From NCBI GenBank assembly GCA_964353405.1, contig CAYGWJ010000066.1, positions 1 to 9,870 on the forward strand: DNA of 9,870 bases, read 5' to 3'. Below are positions 1 through 6,507 of this stretch, piece by piece. This DNA comes from JBGLNJ01 sp964353405. GTDB taxonomy: Bacteria > Chloroflexota > Anaerolineae > Fen-1058. Made by a program: the position numbers and the translations under genes. Within the stretch, counting starts at the first letter, position 1. Each line of letters opens with the position of its first letter. Under the pieces are notes generated by a model. The model searched no databases and was not told the DNA's origin. It saw only the letters and a program-made list of their open reading frames with translations.

Positions 1-1
1 C

Positions 2-74
2 GCCCCCATCGTCTAGAGGACCAGGACGCGGCCCTTTCAAGGCCAAAACTGGGGTTCGAATCCCCATGGGGGCA
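2..74 (+). tRNA. tRNA-Glu (anticodon TTC)
   Basis: The sequence folds into a complete cloverleaf. The 7-bp acceptor stem is GCCCCCA (2-8) with TGGGGGC (67-73), followed by discriminator A74. The D-arm begins GTCTAGAGG. The anticodon loop is CTTTCAA (34-40) with TTC at 36-38. The T-arm is TGGGG/CCCCA around loop TTCGAAT (50-66). It closely resembles bacterial tRNA-Glu and would read GAA and GAG. The CCA end is not encoded, so a CCA-adding enzyme must supply it. One oddity is that the outermost anticodon-stem pair (29 with 45) is C·A, not Watson-Crick. The other stems are intact, so I call the gene functional. An intrinsic terminator follows within 20 bases. Confidence 0.96.
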
Positions 75-89
75 TGCGGCGTAAACATG

Positions 90-127
90 AACCGGCGAGT
101 TGCAATACGGCACGCCGGTTTTGTTTT
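90..127 (+). terminator. Intrinsic terminator after tRNA-Glu
   Basis: There is a perfect 8-bp stem, AACCGGCG (90-97) with CGCCGGTT (113-120), around a 15-nt loop, followed directly by the T-rich run TTGTTTT (121-127). Its place about 15 bases past the tRNA 3' end fits termination of the tRNA transcript. The loop is longer than usual, but the GC-rich stem and T tract are convincing. Confidence 0.8.
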
Positions 128-283
128 CGCCTGCTCAACCTGACCAAGACTGCGGCATTTACCATGTGCGCTGTGCACCTCGCGGTTGAGAGGACGTGTC
201 CTTTTTCTCCCCAAACCTTCGCCCGGGATGGAATTGAGGGCAAGCGGCTGTCAAAAACAGGTCAAATGTCACTATCTCCTAAT

Positions 284-294
284 GCCAACTTGGC
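284..294. promoter_or_regulatory. Short inverted repeat, possible operator upstream of PFOR
   Basis: GCCAA (284-288) and TTGGC (290-294) form a perfect inverted repeat around a single C. The repeat overlaps the proposed -35 hexamer of the PFOR promoter, a position where a bound regulator would block RNA polymerase. The half-sites are only 5 bp and I cannot match them to a named regulator, so chance is possible. Between the tRNA terminator and this site (128-283) I see no gene, RNA or repeat I can support. Confidence 0.25.
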
Positions 295-321
295 GACAAT
301 TAAGCTTTTGGAGAGTATATT
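293..321 (+). promoter_or_regulatory. Putative sigma-70-type promoter for the PFOR gene
   Basis: A -10-like TATATT (316-321, five of six consensus matches) lies 17 bp downstream of GCGACA (293-298, four of six matches to TTGACA). Transcription would start near 328, giving a leader of about 38 nt before the ATG at 366. The leader contains the strong Shine-Dalgarno GGAGGT at 355-360. The hexamers are inferred by eye. The spacing and location are right, but the -35 is weak. Confidence 0.5.
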
Positions 322-365
322 GCAGGCGCAAAAAGCAGTTCTTTGCGCGGTTTTGGAGGTAAAGG

Positions 366-3300
366 ATGCCTAGAGAAAAAGTAATCTATGATGGGAACGA
401 GTCAGCCGCTTACGTGGCACACCACCTAAGCGAGGTGATTGCGATTTATCCCATCACGCCCTCGTCGAATATGGGCGAGTGGGCTGACCAGTGGTCATCG
501 GAAGGCAAAAAGAACATCTGGGGGACCGTGCCCCTCGTTGTCGAGATGCAAAGCGAGGGCGGCGCGGCCGGCGCGGTTCACGGCGCGCTCCAGACCGGCT
601 CGCTGTGCACGACGTTCACCGCCAGCCAGGGTCTGCTTTTGATGATCCCGAACATGTTCAAGATCGCAGGCGAGCTGACCTCGACGGTCTTTCACGTGTC
701 GGCGCGGGCGCTGGCGGCGCAGGCGCTCTCGATTTTCGGCGATCAAAGCGATGTGATGGCGGTGCGCTCGACCGGCTTTGCCCTGTTGTGCTCCGGCTCG
801 GTGCAGGAGGTGATGGACCTGGCGCTCGTCGCGCACGCAGCCACACTCAAGGCGCGTGTGCCGTTCATTCATTTCTTTGACGGCTTTCGCACTTCGCACG
901 AGTTGATGAAAGTCGAGTTGCTCAACGAAGACGACCTGCGCGCGATGATTGACGACGAGCTCGTGCAGGCGCATCGCGCGCGCGGCCTCACGCCCGACAA
1001 GCCCGTCATGCGCGGAGCGGCGCAAAACCCCGATGTGTACTTCCAGGGTCGCGAGACCGTCAACCCGTATTACCTCGCCACGCCCGGCATCGTCCAGGAG
1101 GCGATGGACAAGTTCGCTCAAGTCGTCGGGCGGCAGTATCACCTGTTCGATTACGTCGGCGCGCCGGATGCCGAGCGCGTGATCGTCATGATGGGTTCCG
1201 GCGCCGAAGTGGCGCAGGAAACCGTCGAGTACCTGAACGCACGCAGTGACGCGGAACGGGTCGGCGTGCTCAAGGTTCGCTTGTTCCGACCTTTCTCCGT
1301 TCAGCACTTTTGCCAGGCGCTGCCGGCCACCGTCAAAAAGATCGCCGTGCTCGACCGCACCAAGGAACCCGGCGCGGCGGGCGAGCCGCTTTACATGGAT
1401 GTGGTGACGGTGCTCAATGAAGCCGTAGGAGCGGGCCTTGTGCCGGCCATGCCGCGCGTTGTCGGCGGGCGCTATGGTCTCTCATCCAAGGAATTTACCC
1501 CGGCGATGGTCAAGGCGGTCTATGACGAGCTGCTCAAGGATCAGCCCAAGAATCACTTTACGGTCGGCATCCACGACGACGTGACGCATACCAGCCTGAG
1601 TTACGATCCGAGCTTTTCGACCGAGGGCAAGGACACCGTGCGCTGCCTGTTCTATGGCCTGGGCGCGGATGGCACGGTTGGCGCGAATCACAACTCGATC
1701 CGCATCATCGGCGAAGGCACCGACAATTACGCGCAGGGTTACTTTTTCTACGACTCTAAGAAATCCGGCACGATGACGACCTCGCACCTGCGCTTTGGCC
1801 CGCGGCCGATCCACGCGTCGTATCTCATCCGCTCGGCCAACTTTGTGGCCTGTCACCAGTTCTCGTTCCTCGAGCGCACGGATATGCTCAAGGCCGCCGA
1901 GCTGGGCGCAACGTTTCTGTTAAATAGCATCTATGGCCCGGAAGAAGTGTGGGATCATTTGCCGCGCTCGACGCAAAAGCAAATCATTGAAAAGAAATTA
2001 AAGTTCTATGTGATTGACGGCTACGCCGTCGCCAAAGAGACCGGCATGGGCCAGCGCGTCAACACCATCATGCAGACGTGCTTCTTTGCCATCAGCGGCA
2101 TCCTGCCGCGCGACGAAGCCATCGCCGCGATCAAGAACTCGATTCAAAAGACCTATGGCAAACGCGGCGAAGCGGTGGTACAAAAGAACTTTGCCGCCGT
2201 GGACGCGACGCTCGAGCACCTCCATGAAGTCAAGACGCCGGGTCAAGTGACGAGCACCTTCGACATCCGGCCTCCGGTGCCGGCCGAAGCGCCCGAGTTT
2301 GTCCAAAAGGTCACAGCAGAAATCATTGCCGGACGCGGCGACGAATTGCCCGTCAGCAAGATGCCGGTGGACGGCACGTATCCGACGGGTACAACGCAAT
2401 GGGAGCGCCGTAACATCGCCCTGGAAATCCCCGCGTGGGATGAAAAGGTCTGCATCCAGTGCGGCAAGTGCGTGCTGGTCTGCCCGCACGCCGTCATCCG
2501 CGCCAAGGTCTATGACCCCGATCTGTTGAAGGACGCGCCGCCGACGTTCAAGAGCACAACGGCTCGCTGGAAAGAATTTTCAGACAAAAAGTACACCTTG
2601 CAGGTTGCACCGGAAGACTGCACCGCCTGTACGCTGTGCATCCAGGTCTGCCCGGCCAAGAATAAGAGCCAGGCGCGGCTCAAGGCTATCAACATGGTGC
2701 CTCAGCCGCCCATCCGCGAAGCCGAAGCCGACAACTGGAAGTTCTTCCTCGGCCTGCCGGACATGGATCGCACCCAGCTTTCACTCAGCGCGGTCAAAGA
2801 CGCGCAGTTGCTCCGCCCGCTGTTCGAGTTCTCTGGCGCGTGCGGCGGCTGCGGCGAGACGCCCTACGTCAAGCTCGTCTCGCAACTCTTTGGCGACCGC
2901 GCCATCATCGCGAATGCCACAGGCTGCTCCTCGATTTACGGGGGCAACCTGCCGACAACGCCGTGGGCGTTTGACAGCGAAGGTCGCGGCCCGGCGTGGT
3001 CGAACTCACTGTTTGAAGACAACGCCGAGTTTGGCCTGGGCTTCCGCCTGACGTTGGACAAGCGCTTCGAATATGCGAGTGAACTGTTGCCGCAGTTCAC
3101 CGATGTGCTCGGCGGCGAACTCGTCAAGGCTCTGCTCCACGCCGATCAATCCACCGAGGCGGGCATCAAGGAACAGCGCGAGCGTGTCAAGGTTTTAAAG
3201 TCCAAGCTCGACGGCATTGACTCGCCCAAGGCGCGCGACCTGCTCAGCATCGCCGATGTGTTCGTTCGCAAGAGTGTGTGGATCATGGGTGGCGACGGTT

Positions 3301-3929
3301 GGGCGTACGACATCGGCTACGGCGGCCTCGATCACGTCCTGGCTTCAGGCCGAAACGTCAACGTGCTTGTGCTCGACACCGAAGTGTACTCGAATACCGG
3401 CGGACAGATGTCCAAGTCTACACCACGCGGCGCGGTCGCCAAGTTCGCCGCGGGTGGCAAGCCGCTGGCCAAGAAAGACCTCGCGTTGCTCGCCATGAGC
3501 TACGGCAGCATCTACGTCGCCAAAGTGGCGATGGGCGCGAACGATGCGCAGACGATGCGGGCATTCATGGAAGCCGAGGCGTACGACGGGCCATCACTCA
3601 TCATCGCCTACAGCCATTGCATCAACCACGGCATTGACATGGCGCTGGGCATGGAGCAGCAAAAGCTCGCCGTCCATTCCGGCCACTGGCCGTTGTTCCG
3701 TTACAATCCTGCGCTGGCTGCGGAAGGCAAGAATCCCTTCTCGCTCGATTCCAAAGCGCCTTCGATTTCGCTGGACAAATATATCTACAACGAAACGCGC
3801 TACAAGATGCTCGTCCAGAGCAACGAAGAAGCCGCCGAGCGTCTGCTCAAGCTGGGGCAAGAAGACATCAAGGCTCGCTGGCGCTGGTACGAGCAACTCG
3901 CCGCGATGCAGTTCAGCGGGAATGCGTAA
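366..3929 (+). CDS. nifJ: Pyruvate:ferredoxin (flavodoxin) oxidoreductase
   Basis: This cytoplasmic enzyme, 1187 aa, converts pyruvate and CoA to acetyl-CoA and CO2, reducing ferredoxin or flavodoxin. It is collinear with Desulfovibrio africanus PFOR as I remember that sequence. YPITP (28-32) includes Thr31, and Glu60 and Arg114 match its cofactor- and pyruvate-contacting residues. Two CxxCxxCxxxC motifs (Cys696/699/702/706 and Cys752/755/758/762) form the ferredoxin-like domain with two [4Fe-4S] clusters. Cys826, Cys829, Cys854 and Cys1085 fit the proximal cluster. GDGWAYDIGYGG (from 976) and YSNTGGQ (Asn1010) form the thiamine-diphosphate site. All domains are fused in one chain. The D. africanus C-terminal extension is absent, as in most PFORs. 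The ATG follows GGAGGT by 5 nt. It likely shares a transcript with the DHOD-like gene, 57 bp downstream. No frameshift or missing cofactor residue is seen. Confidence 0.97.
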   Translation: MPREKVIYDGNESAAYVAHHLSEVIAIYPITPSSNMGEWADQWSSEGKKNIWGTVPLVVEMQSEGGAAGAVHGALQTGSLCTTFTASQGLLLMIPNMFKIAGELTSTVFHVSARALAAQALSIFGDQSDVMAVRSTGFALLCSGSVQEVMDLALVAHAATLKARVPFIHFFDGFRTSHELMKVELLNEDDLRAMIDDELVQAHRARGLTPDKPVMRGAAQNPDVYFQGRETVNPYYLATPGIVQEAMDKFAQVVGRQYHLFDYVGAPDAERVIVMMGSGAEVAQETVEYLNARSDAERVGVLKVRLFRPFSVQHFCQALPATVKKIAVLDRTKEPGAAGEPLYMDVVTVLNEAVGAGLVPAMPRVVGGRYGLSSKEFTPAMVKAVYDELLKDQPKNHFTVGIHDDVTHTSLSYDPSFSTEGKDTVRCLFYGLGADGTVGANHNSIRIIGEGTDNYAQGYFFYDSKKSGTMTTSHLRFGPRPIHASYLIRSANFVACHQFSFLERTDMLKAAELGATFLLNSIYGPEEVWDHLPRSTQKQIIEKKLKFYVIDGYAVAKETGMGQRVNTIMQTCFFAISGILPRDEAIAAIKNSIQKTYGKRGEAVVQKNFAAVDATLEHLHEVKTPGQVTSTFDIRPPVPAEAPEFVQKVTAEIIAGRGDELPVSKMPVDGTYPTGTTQWERRNIALEIPAWDEKVCIQCGKCVLVCPHAVIRAKVYDPDLLKDAPPTFKSTTARWKEFSDKKYTLQVAPEDCTACTLCIQVCPAKNKSQARLKAINMVPQPPIREAEADNWKFFLGLPDMDRTQLSLSAVKDAQLLRPLFEFSGACGGCGETPYVKLVSQLFGDRAIIANATGCSSIYGGNLPTTPWAFDSEGRGPAWSNSLFEDNAEFGLGFRLTLDKRFEYASELLPQFTDVLGGELVKALLHADQSTEAGIKEQRERVKVLKSKLDGIDSPKARDLLSIADVFVRKSVWIMGGDGWAYDIGYGGLDHVLASGRNVNVLVLDTEVYSNTGGQMSKSTPRGAVAKFAAGGKPLAKKDLALLAMSYGSIYVAKVAMGANDAQTMRAFMEAEAYDGPSLIIAYSHCINHGIDMALGMEQQKLAVHSGHWPLFRYNPALAAEGKNPFSLDSKAPSISLDKYIYNETRYKMLVQSNEEAAERLLKLGQEDIKARWRWYEQLAAMQFSGNA

Positions 3930-3935
3930 AGCAAC

Positions 3936-3962
3936 GTAGGGCAAGATGTCATCTTGCCCTAC
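3936..3962. repeat. Perfect 27-nt palindrome between the PFOR and DHOD-like genes
   Basis: The arms GTAGGGCAAGATG (3936-3948) and CATCTTGCCCTAC (3950-3962) are exact reverse complements around one T. The element starts 7 bases after the PFOR stop and ends 9 bases before the GGAAAGGAA ribosome-binding region of the next gene. As RNA it would make a long hairpin. No T tract follows, so it is not a classical terminator. It could protect the 3' end of the PFOR mRNA, tune translation of the downstream gene, or be a copy of a dispersed palindromic repeat. Only one copy is seen in this window. Confidence 0.85.
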
Positions 3963-3986
3963 AATTGCATTGGAAAGGAACACAAG

Positions 3987-4985
3987 ATGGATCTATCGAC
4001 AACTTATCTCGGCTTGCAACTCAAGAACCCGCTGGTGCCGTCGGCGTCGCCGCTGATGCGCAAGGTGGACAACATCAAGCGCATGGAAGACGCGGGAGCG
4101 TCGGCTGTTGTGCTGCATTCGCTCTTTGAGGAAGAAATCCGGCAGGCCAGCCAAGAGATCGACCATTACCTGAACTATGGCGCGGAGAGCTTTTGGGAAG
4201 CGCTCTCGTACTTTCCCGATGTGGATCTCCGCATCGGCCCGGACAGCTATCTCGATCATATTCGCAAGGTCAAAGCAGCGGTGAGCATCCCCGTCATCGG
4301 CAGCCTCAACGGCGTTTCGACCGGCGGCTGGATCAATTACGCCAAAAAGATCCAGGACGCCGGCGCGGACGCACTCGAGCTGAATATGTATTACATCGCC
4401 GCCGAACCGTCGCAGGCGAGCGCGGACGTGGAGCAGATGTACCTCGACCTGGTGCGCGAGATCAAGGCCAGCATCCGTATCCCGATCGCGATCAAGCTCA
4501 GTCACCAGTTCAGCGCGTTTGCCAACATGGCCCGTTGCCTCGATCAGGCCGGCGCAAACGGCCTGGTTCTGTTCAATCGCTTCTACGAGCCTGATTTCGA
4601 CCTCGAAAACCTGGAGATCGTGCCTGATGTCAAGCTCAGCACTCCCTACGATCTGCGCATCCGCTTGCGCTGGATTGCCATCCTTTATGGGAACATCAAG
4701 GCAGACCTGGCGCTGACAGGCGGAGTGCACAGCGCCACAGATGTGATCAAGGCGGTCATGGCTGGAGCCCGGGTGGCAATGACAACCTCCGTCGTCTTGG
4801 AGCACGGAATCGATTACGTGGGAAAGATATTACACGACCTCACTGTTTGGATGGAAGAACACGAGTACGAGTCCGTCAAGCAGATGCACGGCAGCATGAG
4901 CCAGCATTCAGTGGCGCAGCCGGCTGCGCTTGAGCGCGCGAACTATATGCGCGTGCTGCGCTCGTATGAACCGAAGGTTATTTGA
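3987..4985 (+). CDS. Dihydroorotate dehydrogenase-like flavoprotein
   Basis: This 332-aa protein has the FMN-binding (beta/alpha)8 barrel of the dihydroorotate dehydrogenase family. Visible signatures are NPLVPSASPL (14-23), SLNG (106-109), ELN (131-133), IKLS (169-172) and the phosphate-binding TGG (244-246) followed by an MAGARVAM stretch. Two hallmark residues of true class 1 enzymes appear missing. The Lys-containing strand motif reads VVLHSLFEE (41-49), and the catalytic Cys position of the N-x-S-C-P loop falls on Tyr136 in ELNMYYIA. The only cysteine is Cys184. It is therefore probably not a pyrimidine-synthesis enzyme. Its place just behind PFOR, with no promoter of its own visible, suggests a redox partner or accessory role, which is inference. 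I chose ATG 3987, 6 nt behind GGAAAGGAA; the upstream in-frame ATG at 3954 lies inside the palindrome. A strong terminator follows. Confidence 0.85.
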   Translation: MDLSTTYLGLQLKNPLVPSASPLMRKVDNIKRMEDAGASAVVLHSLFEEEIRQASQEIDHYLNYGAESFWEALSYFPDVDLRIGPDSYLDHIRKVKAAVSIPVIGSLNGVSTGGWINYAKKIQDAGADALELNMYYIAAEPSQASADVEQMYLDLVREIKASIRIPIAIKLSHQFSAFANMARCLDQAGANGLVLFNRFYEPDFDLENLEIVPDVKLSTPYDLRIRLRWIAILYGNIKADLALTGGVHSATDVIKAVMAGARVAMTTSVVLEHGIDYVGKILHDLTVWMEEHEYESVKQMHGSMSQHSVAQPAALERANYMRVLRSYEPKVI

Positions 4986-5013
4986 TCTTTCCGACCTTGG
5001 GAGCCTGGAAATC

Positions 5014-5045
5014 AAACGCGGGTCGCATTTGCGACCCGCGTTTTT
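5014..5045 (+). terminator. Strong intrinsic terminator after the DHOD-like gene
   Basis: A 13-bp stem AAACGCGGGTCGC (5014-5026) pairs with GCGACCCGCGTTT (5031-5043) around the loop ATTT, and the T run spans 5041-5045. It lies 28 bases past the stop codon and closes the PFOR/DHOD-like operon. On the minus strand only a short T run (AAACG complement) follows the stem, so it may also stop leftward transcripts from the convergent gene, but less efficiently. Confidence 0.93.
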
Positions 5046-5064
5046 CTATGTGCCCTGATCGCCC

Positions 5065-5316
5065 TCAGCGCCGGGTCCTCGGCAAGTAGACGCGCGCGCC
5101 GCTCACGCGCAGGCCGACGCTGACGACTTGCGTGTACACCCCGGTCGTGGCGGTGATGGGCACGACGCACCCCGCGCCGGGCAGGAGTGTCGTGCCGGTG
5201 CGAGTTTCCGTCAGCACAAGTGTGACCTGAGCGGGTAACGCCGCCGTCAAAGCAAAGATGGCGTTTGGTATCCCATCAGTTGCGTCTGACGAGTGGCAGA
5301 TAAATGGCATACCCAT
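5065..5316 (-). pseudogene. Doubtful reading frame, possible C-terminal remnant of a secreted protein
   Basis: An open minus-strand frame lies between the stop of the secreted-protein gene (5276) and the terminator. It could encode up to 83 aa from the ATG at 5316, overlapping the upstream gene's last 41 bases in another frame. The frame is closed a few codons above that ATG. I see no clear ribosome-binding site, and I do not recognise a domain. The body is rich in Ala, Thr, Val and Leu with few charges, like a beta-rich extracellular domain. It ends ARVYLPRTRR, which resembles the YLPLVRRN end of the neighbouring protein. It may be the decayed tail of a related exported protein, or a chance frame in 60-70% GC DNA. 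I see nothing else in 5046-5275. Confidence 0.25.
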
Positions 5317-6322
5317 TGCTCCGCCAGCGATGGTAAAAGATATTCAGGAGGGACACAAACTCGCCCGTCGCTTTCAAATTGCCCGCTGGGGAAGGGTGAC
5401 TGTTGTCAGAGGAGGATGGATAGGCAGACACATTGTCGCCTTGATTATTGATCCACTCGATATTGCCGTTGCGATACCGGTGATGGTTTCCGGTAAGCGA
5501 CCCCAGATCGTTCGTATTCCAGTCGCCACCGTTCGAGGTGAGAACGTTGTAAAAATCAAAGACGGCCACATTGTTATAGGCATAATCGGCGAGCCAGCTC
5601 GTGACCAGCCAGTTGTTGAAGGCGCGCGCATTGGCAGCGCGAGCGGCATCTGTGTCAAAGCTACCCAGCGGTGGCGCTGTGATGACGACAAAGAGCTTGT
5701 CCTGGCGAGTGGCAAAGTAATTCAACAGGTCAAGGTAGATGCGCTTGGCGTTGGCAATGGTCAAGGGAGAATTGTGGTCTGCGGAGGGCGCTGGAGGGTC
5801 GTCGGGATTGCCATCGAGGTTCGAGTTCGGAAAGCACGATTTGAACATGACGATGGTGTTCGGGCCGCCAGGATTGTCTGCCAAGCGAGAGTAGCTGGCG
5901 TTCTGACTGCTCTCTATATAGAGGGCTGCCAGGTAAGCATCGCGGTGGGGGCCGGTGAACCAACTGTACCAGTTGGGAATGTCGGTGTGGTCTCCGATCG
6001 TGTCGTAGCCTGCGTCTTGATCCGGCGGCCCCCACCCATAGTTGGTATCGCTGACGAAATAGTTGTTATCCCGCAAGGCGATGCCCAAGTCGCCGTTGCC
6101 ATCGGTGAGCCAGTTCTCACCAGTCGAGTGGTGGACAAAAATGAGCCGCACGGCAAGCGTGGGAGAAGTAGGATCAAGGCTTGCCAGCGACGCCGTAGTG
6201 TGGGCGGATGACTCGCCCGCCGGGATGTCTGCGGAGGCCCGGTTCGCCTGGACCAAAAGCAAGATCAGCCAGGTCAGGCAGAGACCGAGGGCTAGAGCGA
6301 TCAAGGCCAGCTTGGGTTTCAT
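5276..6322 (-). CDS. Secreted SGNH-hydrolase-like protein
   Basis: This 348-aa protein starts with a signal peptide: MKPK, a hydrophobic core over residues 5-25, and a likely cleavage after ASA (29-31). A low-complexity Ser/Thr/Ala linker (about 35-55) precedes the mature domain. That domain begins RLIFVHHSTGENW (59-71), where Ser66 could be a nucleophile. It also has IVMFKSCFPNS (157-167), and DNSHPSPAGN (306-315), whose D-x-x-H (Asp306, His309) looks like the acid/base pair of SGNH/GDSL hydrolases. The classic GDS block is absent, so the assignment is tentative and the substrate unknown. The last residues, YAIYLPLVRRN, resemble the tail I know from exported Chloroflexota proteins. I chose ATG 6322 because AAAGGAG lies 8 nt upstream, the signal peptide begins there, and a promoter sits just behind. 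The in-frame start at 6466 would lie upstream of that promoter. Confidence 0.72.
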   Translation of the reverse strand: MKPKLALIALALGLCLTWLILLLVQANRASADIPAGESSAHTTASLASLDPTSPTLAVRLIFVHHSTGENWLTDGNGDLGIALRDNNYFVSDTNYGWGPPDQDAGYDTIGDHTDIPNWYSWFTGPHRDAYLAALYIESSQNASYSRLADNPGGPNTIVMFKSCFPNSNLDGNPDDPPAPSADHNSPLTIANAKRIYLDLLNYFATRQDKLFVVITAPPLGSFDTDAARAANARAFNNWLVTSWLADYAYNNVAVFDFYNVLTSNGGDWNTNDLGSLTGNHHRYRNGNIEWINNQGDNVSAYPSSSDNSHPSPAGNLKATGEFVSLLNIFYHRWRSNGYAIYLPLVRRN

Positions 6323-6376
6323 TGGAGACACTCCTTTGTCACGAATTAGACACCGATCACCACACTTGCCTCCACA

Positions 6377-6406
6377 AGTATACTGGATTCCGCGCTGCTT
6401 TGGCAA
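6377..6406 (-). promoter_or_regulatory. Sigma-70-type promoter for the secreted SGNH-like gene
   Basis: On the minus strand, TTGCCA (6401-6406) is separated by 18 bp from TATACT (6377-6382). These match five of six -10 positions and four to five of six -35 positions. Transcription should start near 6370, leaving a leader of about 48 nt with AAAGGAG before the ATG at 6322. It lies in the 185-bp divergent spacer shared with the M20 gene. Confidence 0.7.
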
Positions 6407-6492
6407 TAGGCATAAAGTCACAACTAAGTTACGGAGGATCAACACGTCCGGATCGCCGATCGCCATTTGCAGGGCGGCTCGTTCCTGGAGTG

Positions 6493-6501
6493 TGATATAC
6501 T
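6493..6501 (+). promoter_or_regulatory. Extended -10 element for the M20 gene
   Basis: TGATATACT (6493-6501) matches an extended -10 element (TG, one base, then TATACT). Only six bases separate it from the ATG at 6508, so the expected transcription start falls on or next to the A of the start codon. No convincing -35 is spaced 16-18 bp upstream, which extended -10 promoters can do without. GGAG at 6487-6490 is upstream of this element and too far from the ATG to act as a ribosome-binding site. Confidence 0.55.
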
Positions 6502-6507
6502 TGCCCT

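Noticed and set aside
2..74. tRNA-Glu 3' end as an integration (att) site of a mobile element
   Set aside because: No integrase gene is present and I found no direct repeat of the tRNA 3' end elsewhere in the window.
191..206. AGGAC-GT-GTCCT followed by T residues, a possible second terminator in the PFOR leader
   Set aside because: The two-base centre cannot form a hairpin loop without opening pairs, leaving a stem of about four pairs, too weak for an intrinsic terminator.
74..373. Plus-strand 99-aa frame between the tRNA and PFOR
   Set aside because: It begins on the tRNA discriminator base, runs through the tRNA terminator, overlaps the PFOR start, has no ribosome-binding site and resembles no family I know.
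3936..3962. Reading the intergenic palindrome as a terminator for PFOR
   Set aside because: No T tract follows on either strand, and the downstream gene has no visible promoter, so complete termination here would silence it.
3993..4805. Minus-strand 270-aa frame opposite the DHOD-like gene
   Set aside because: It is an antisense shadow in GC-rich DNA with no promoter or ribosome-binding site; the plus strand encodes a recognisable flavoprotein barrel.
5258..6211. Long plus-strand frame (317 aa) opposite the secreted SGNH-like gene
   Set aside because: The minus strand has a promoter, ribosome-binding site, signal peptide and catalytic-type motifs. The plus-strand translation is Val/Ile/Arg-rich with no recognisable motif, as expected of an antisense shadow.
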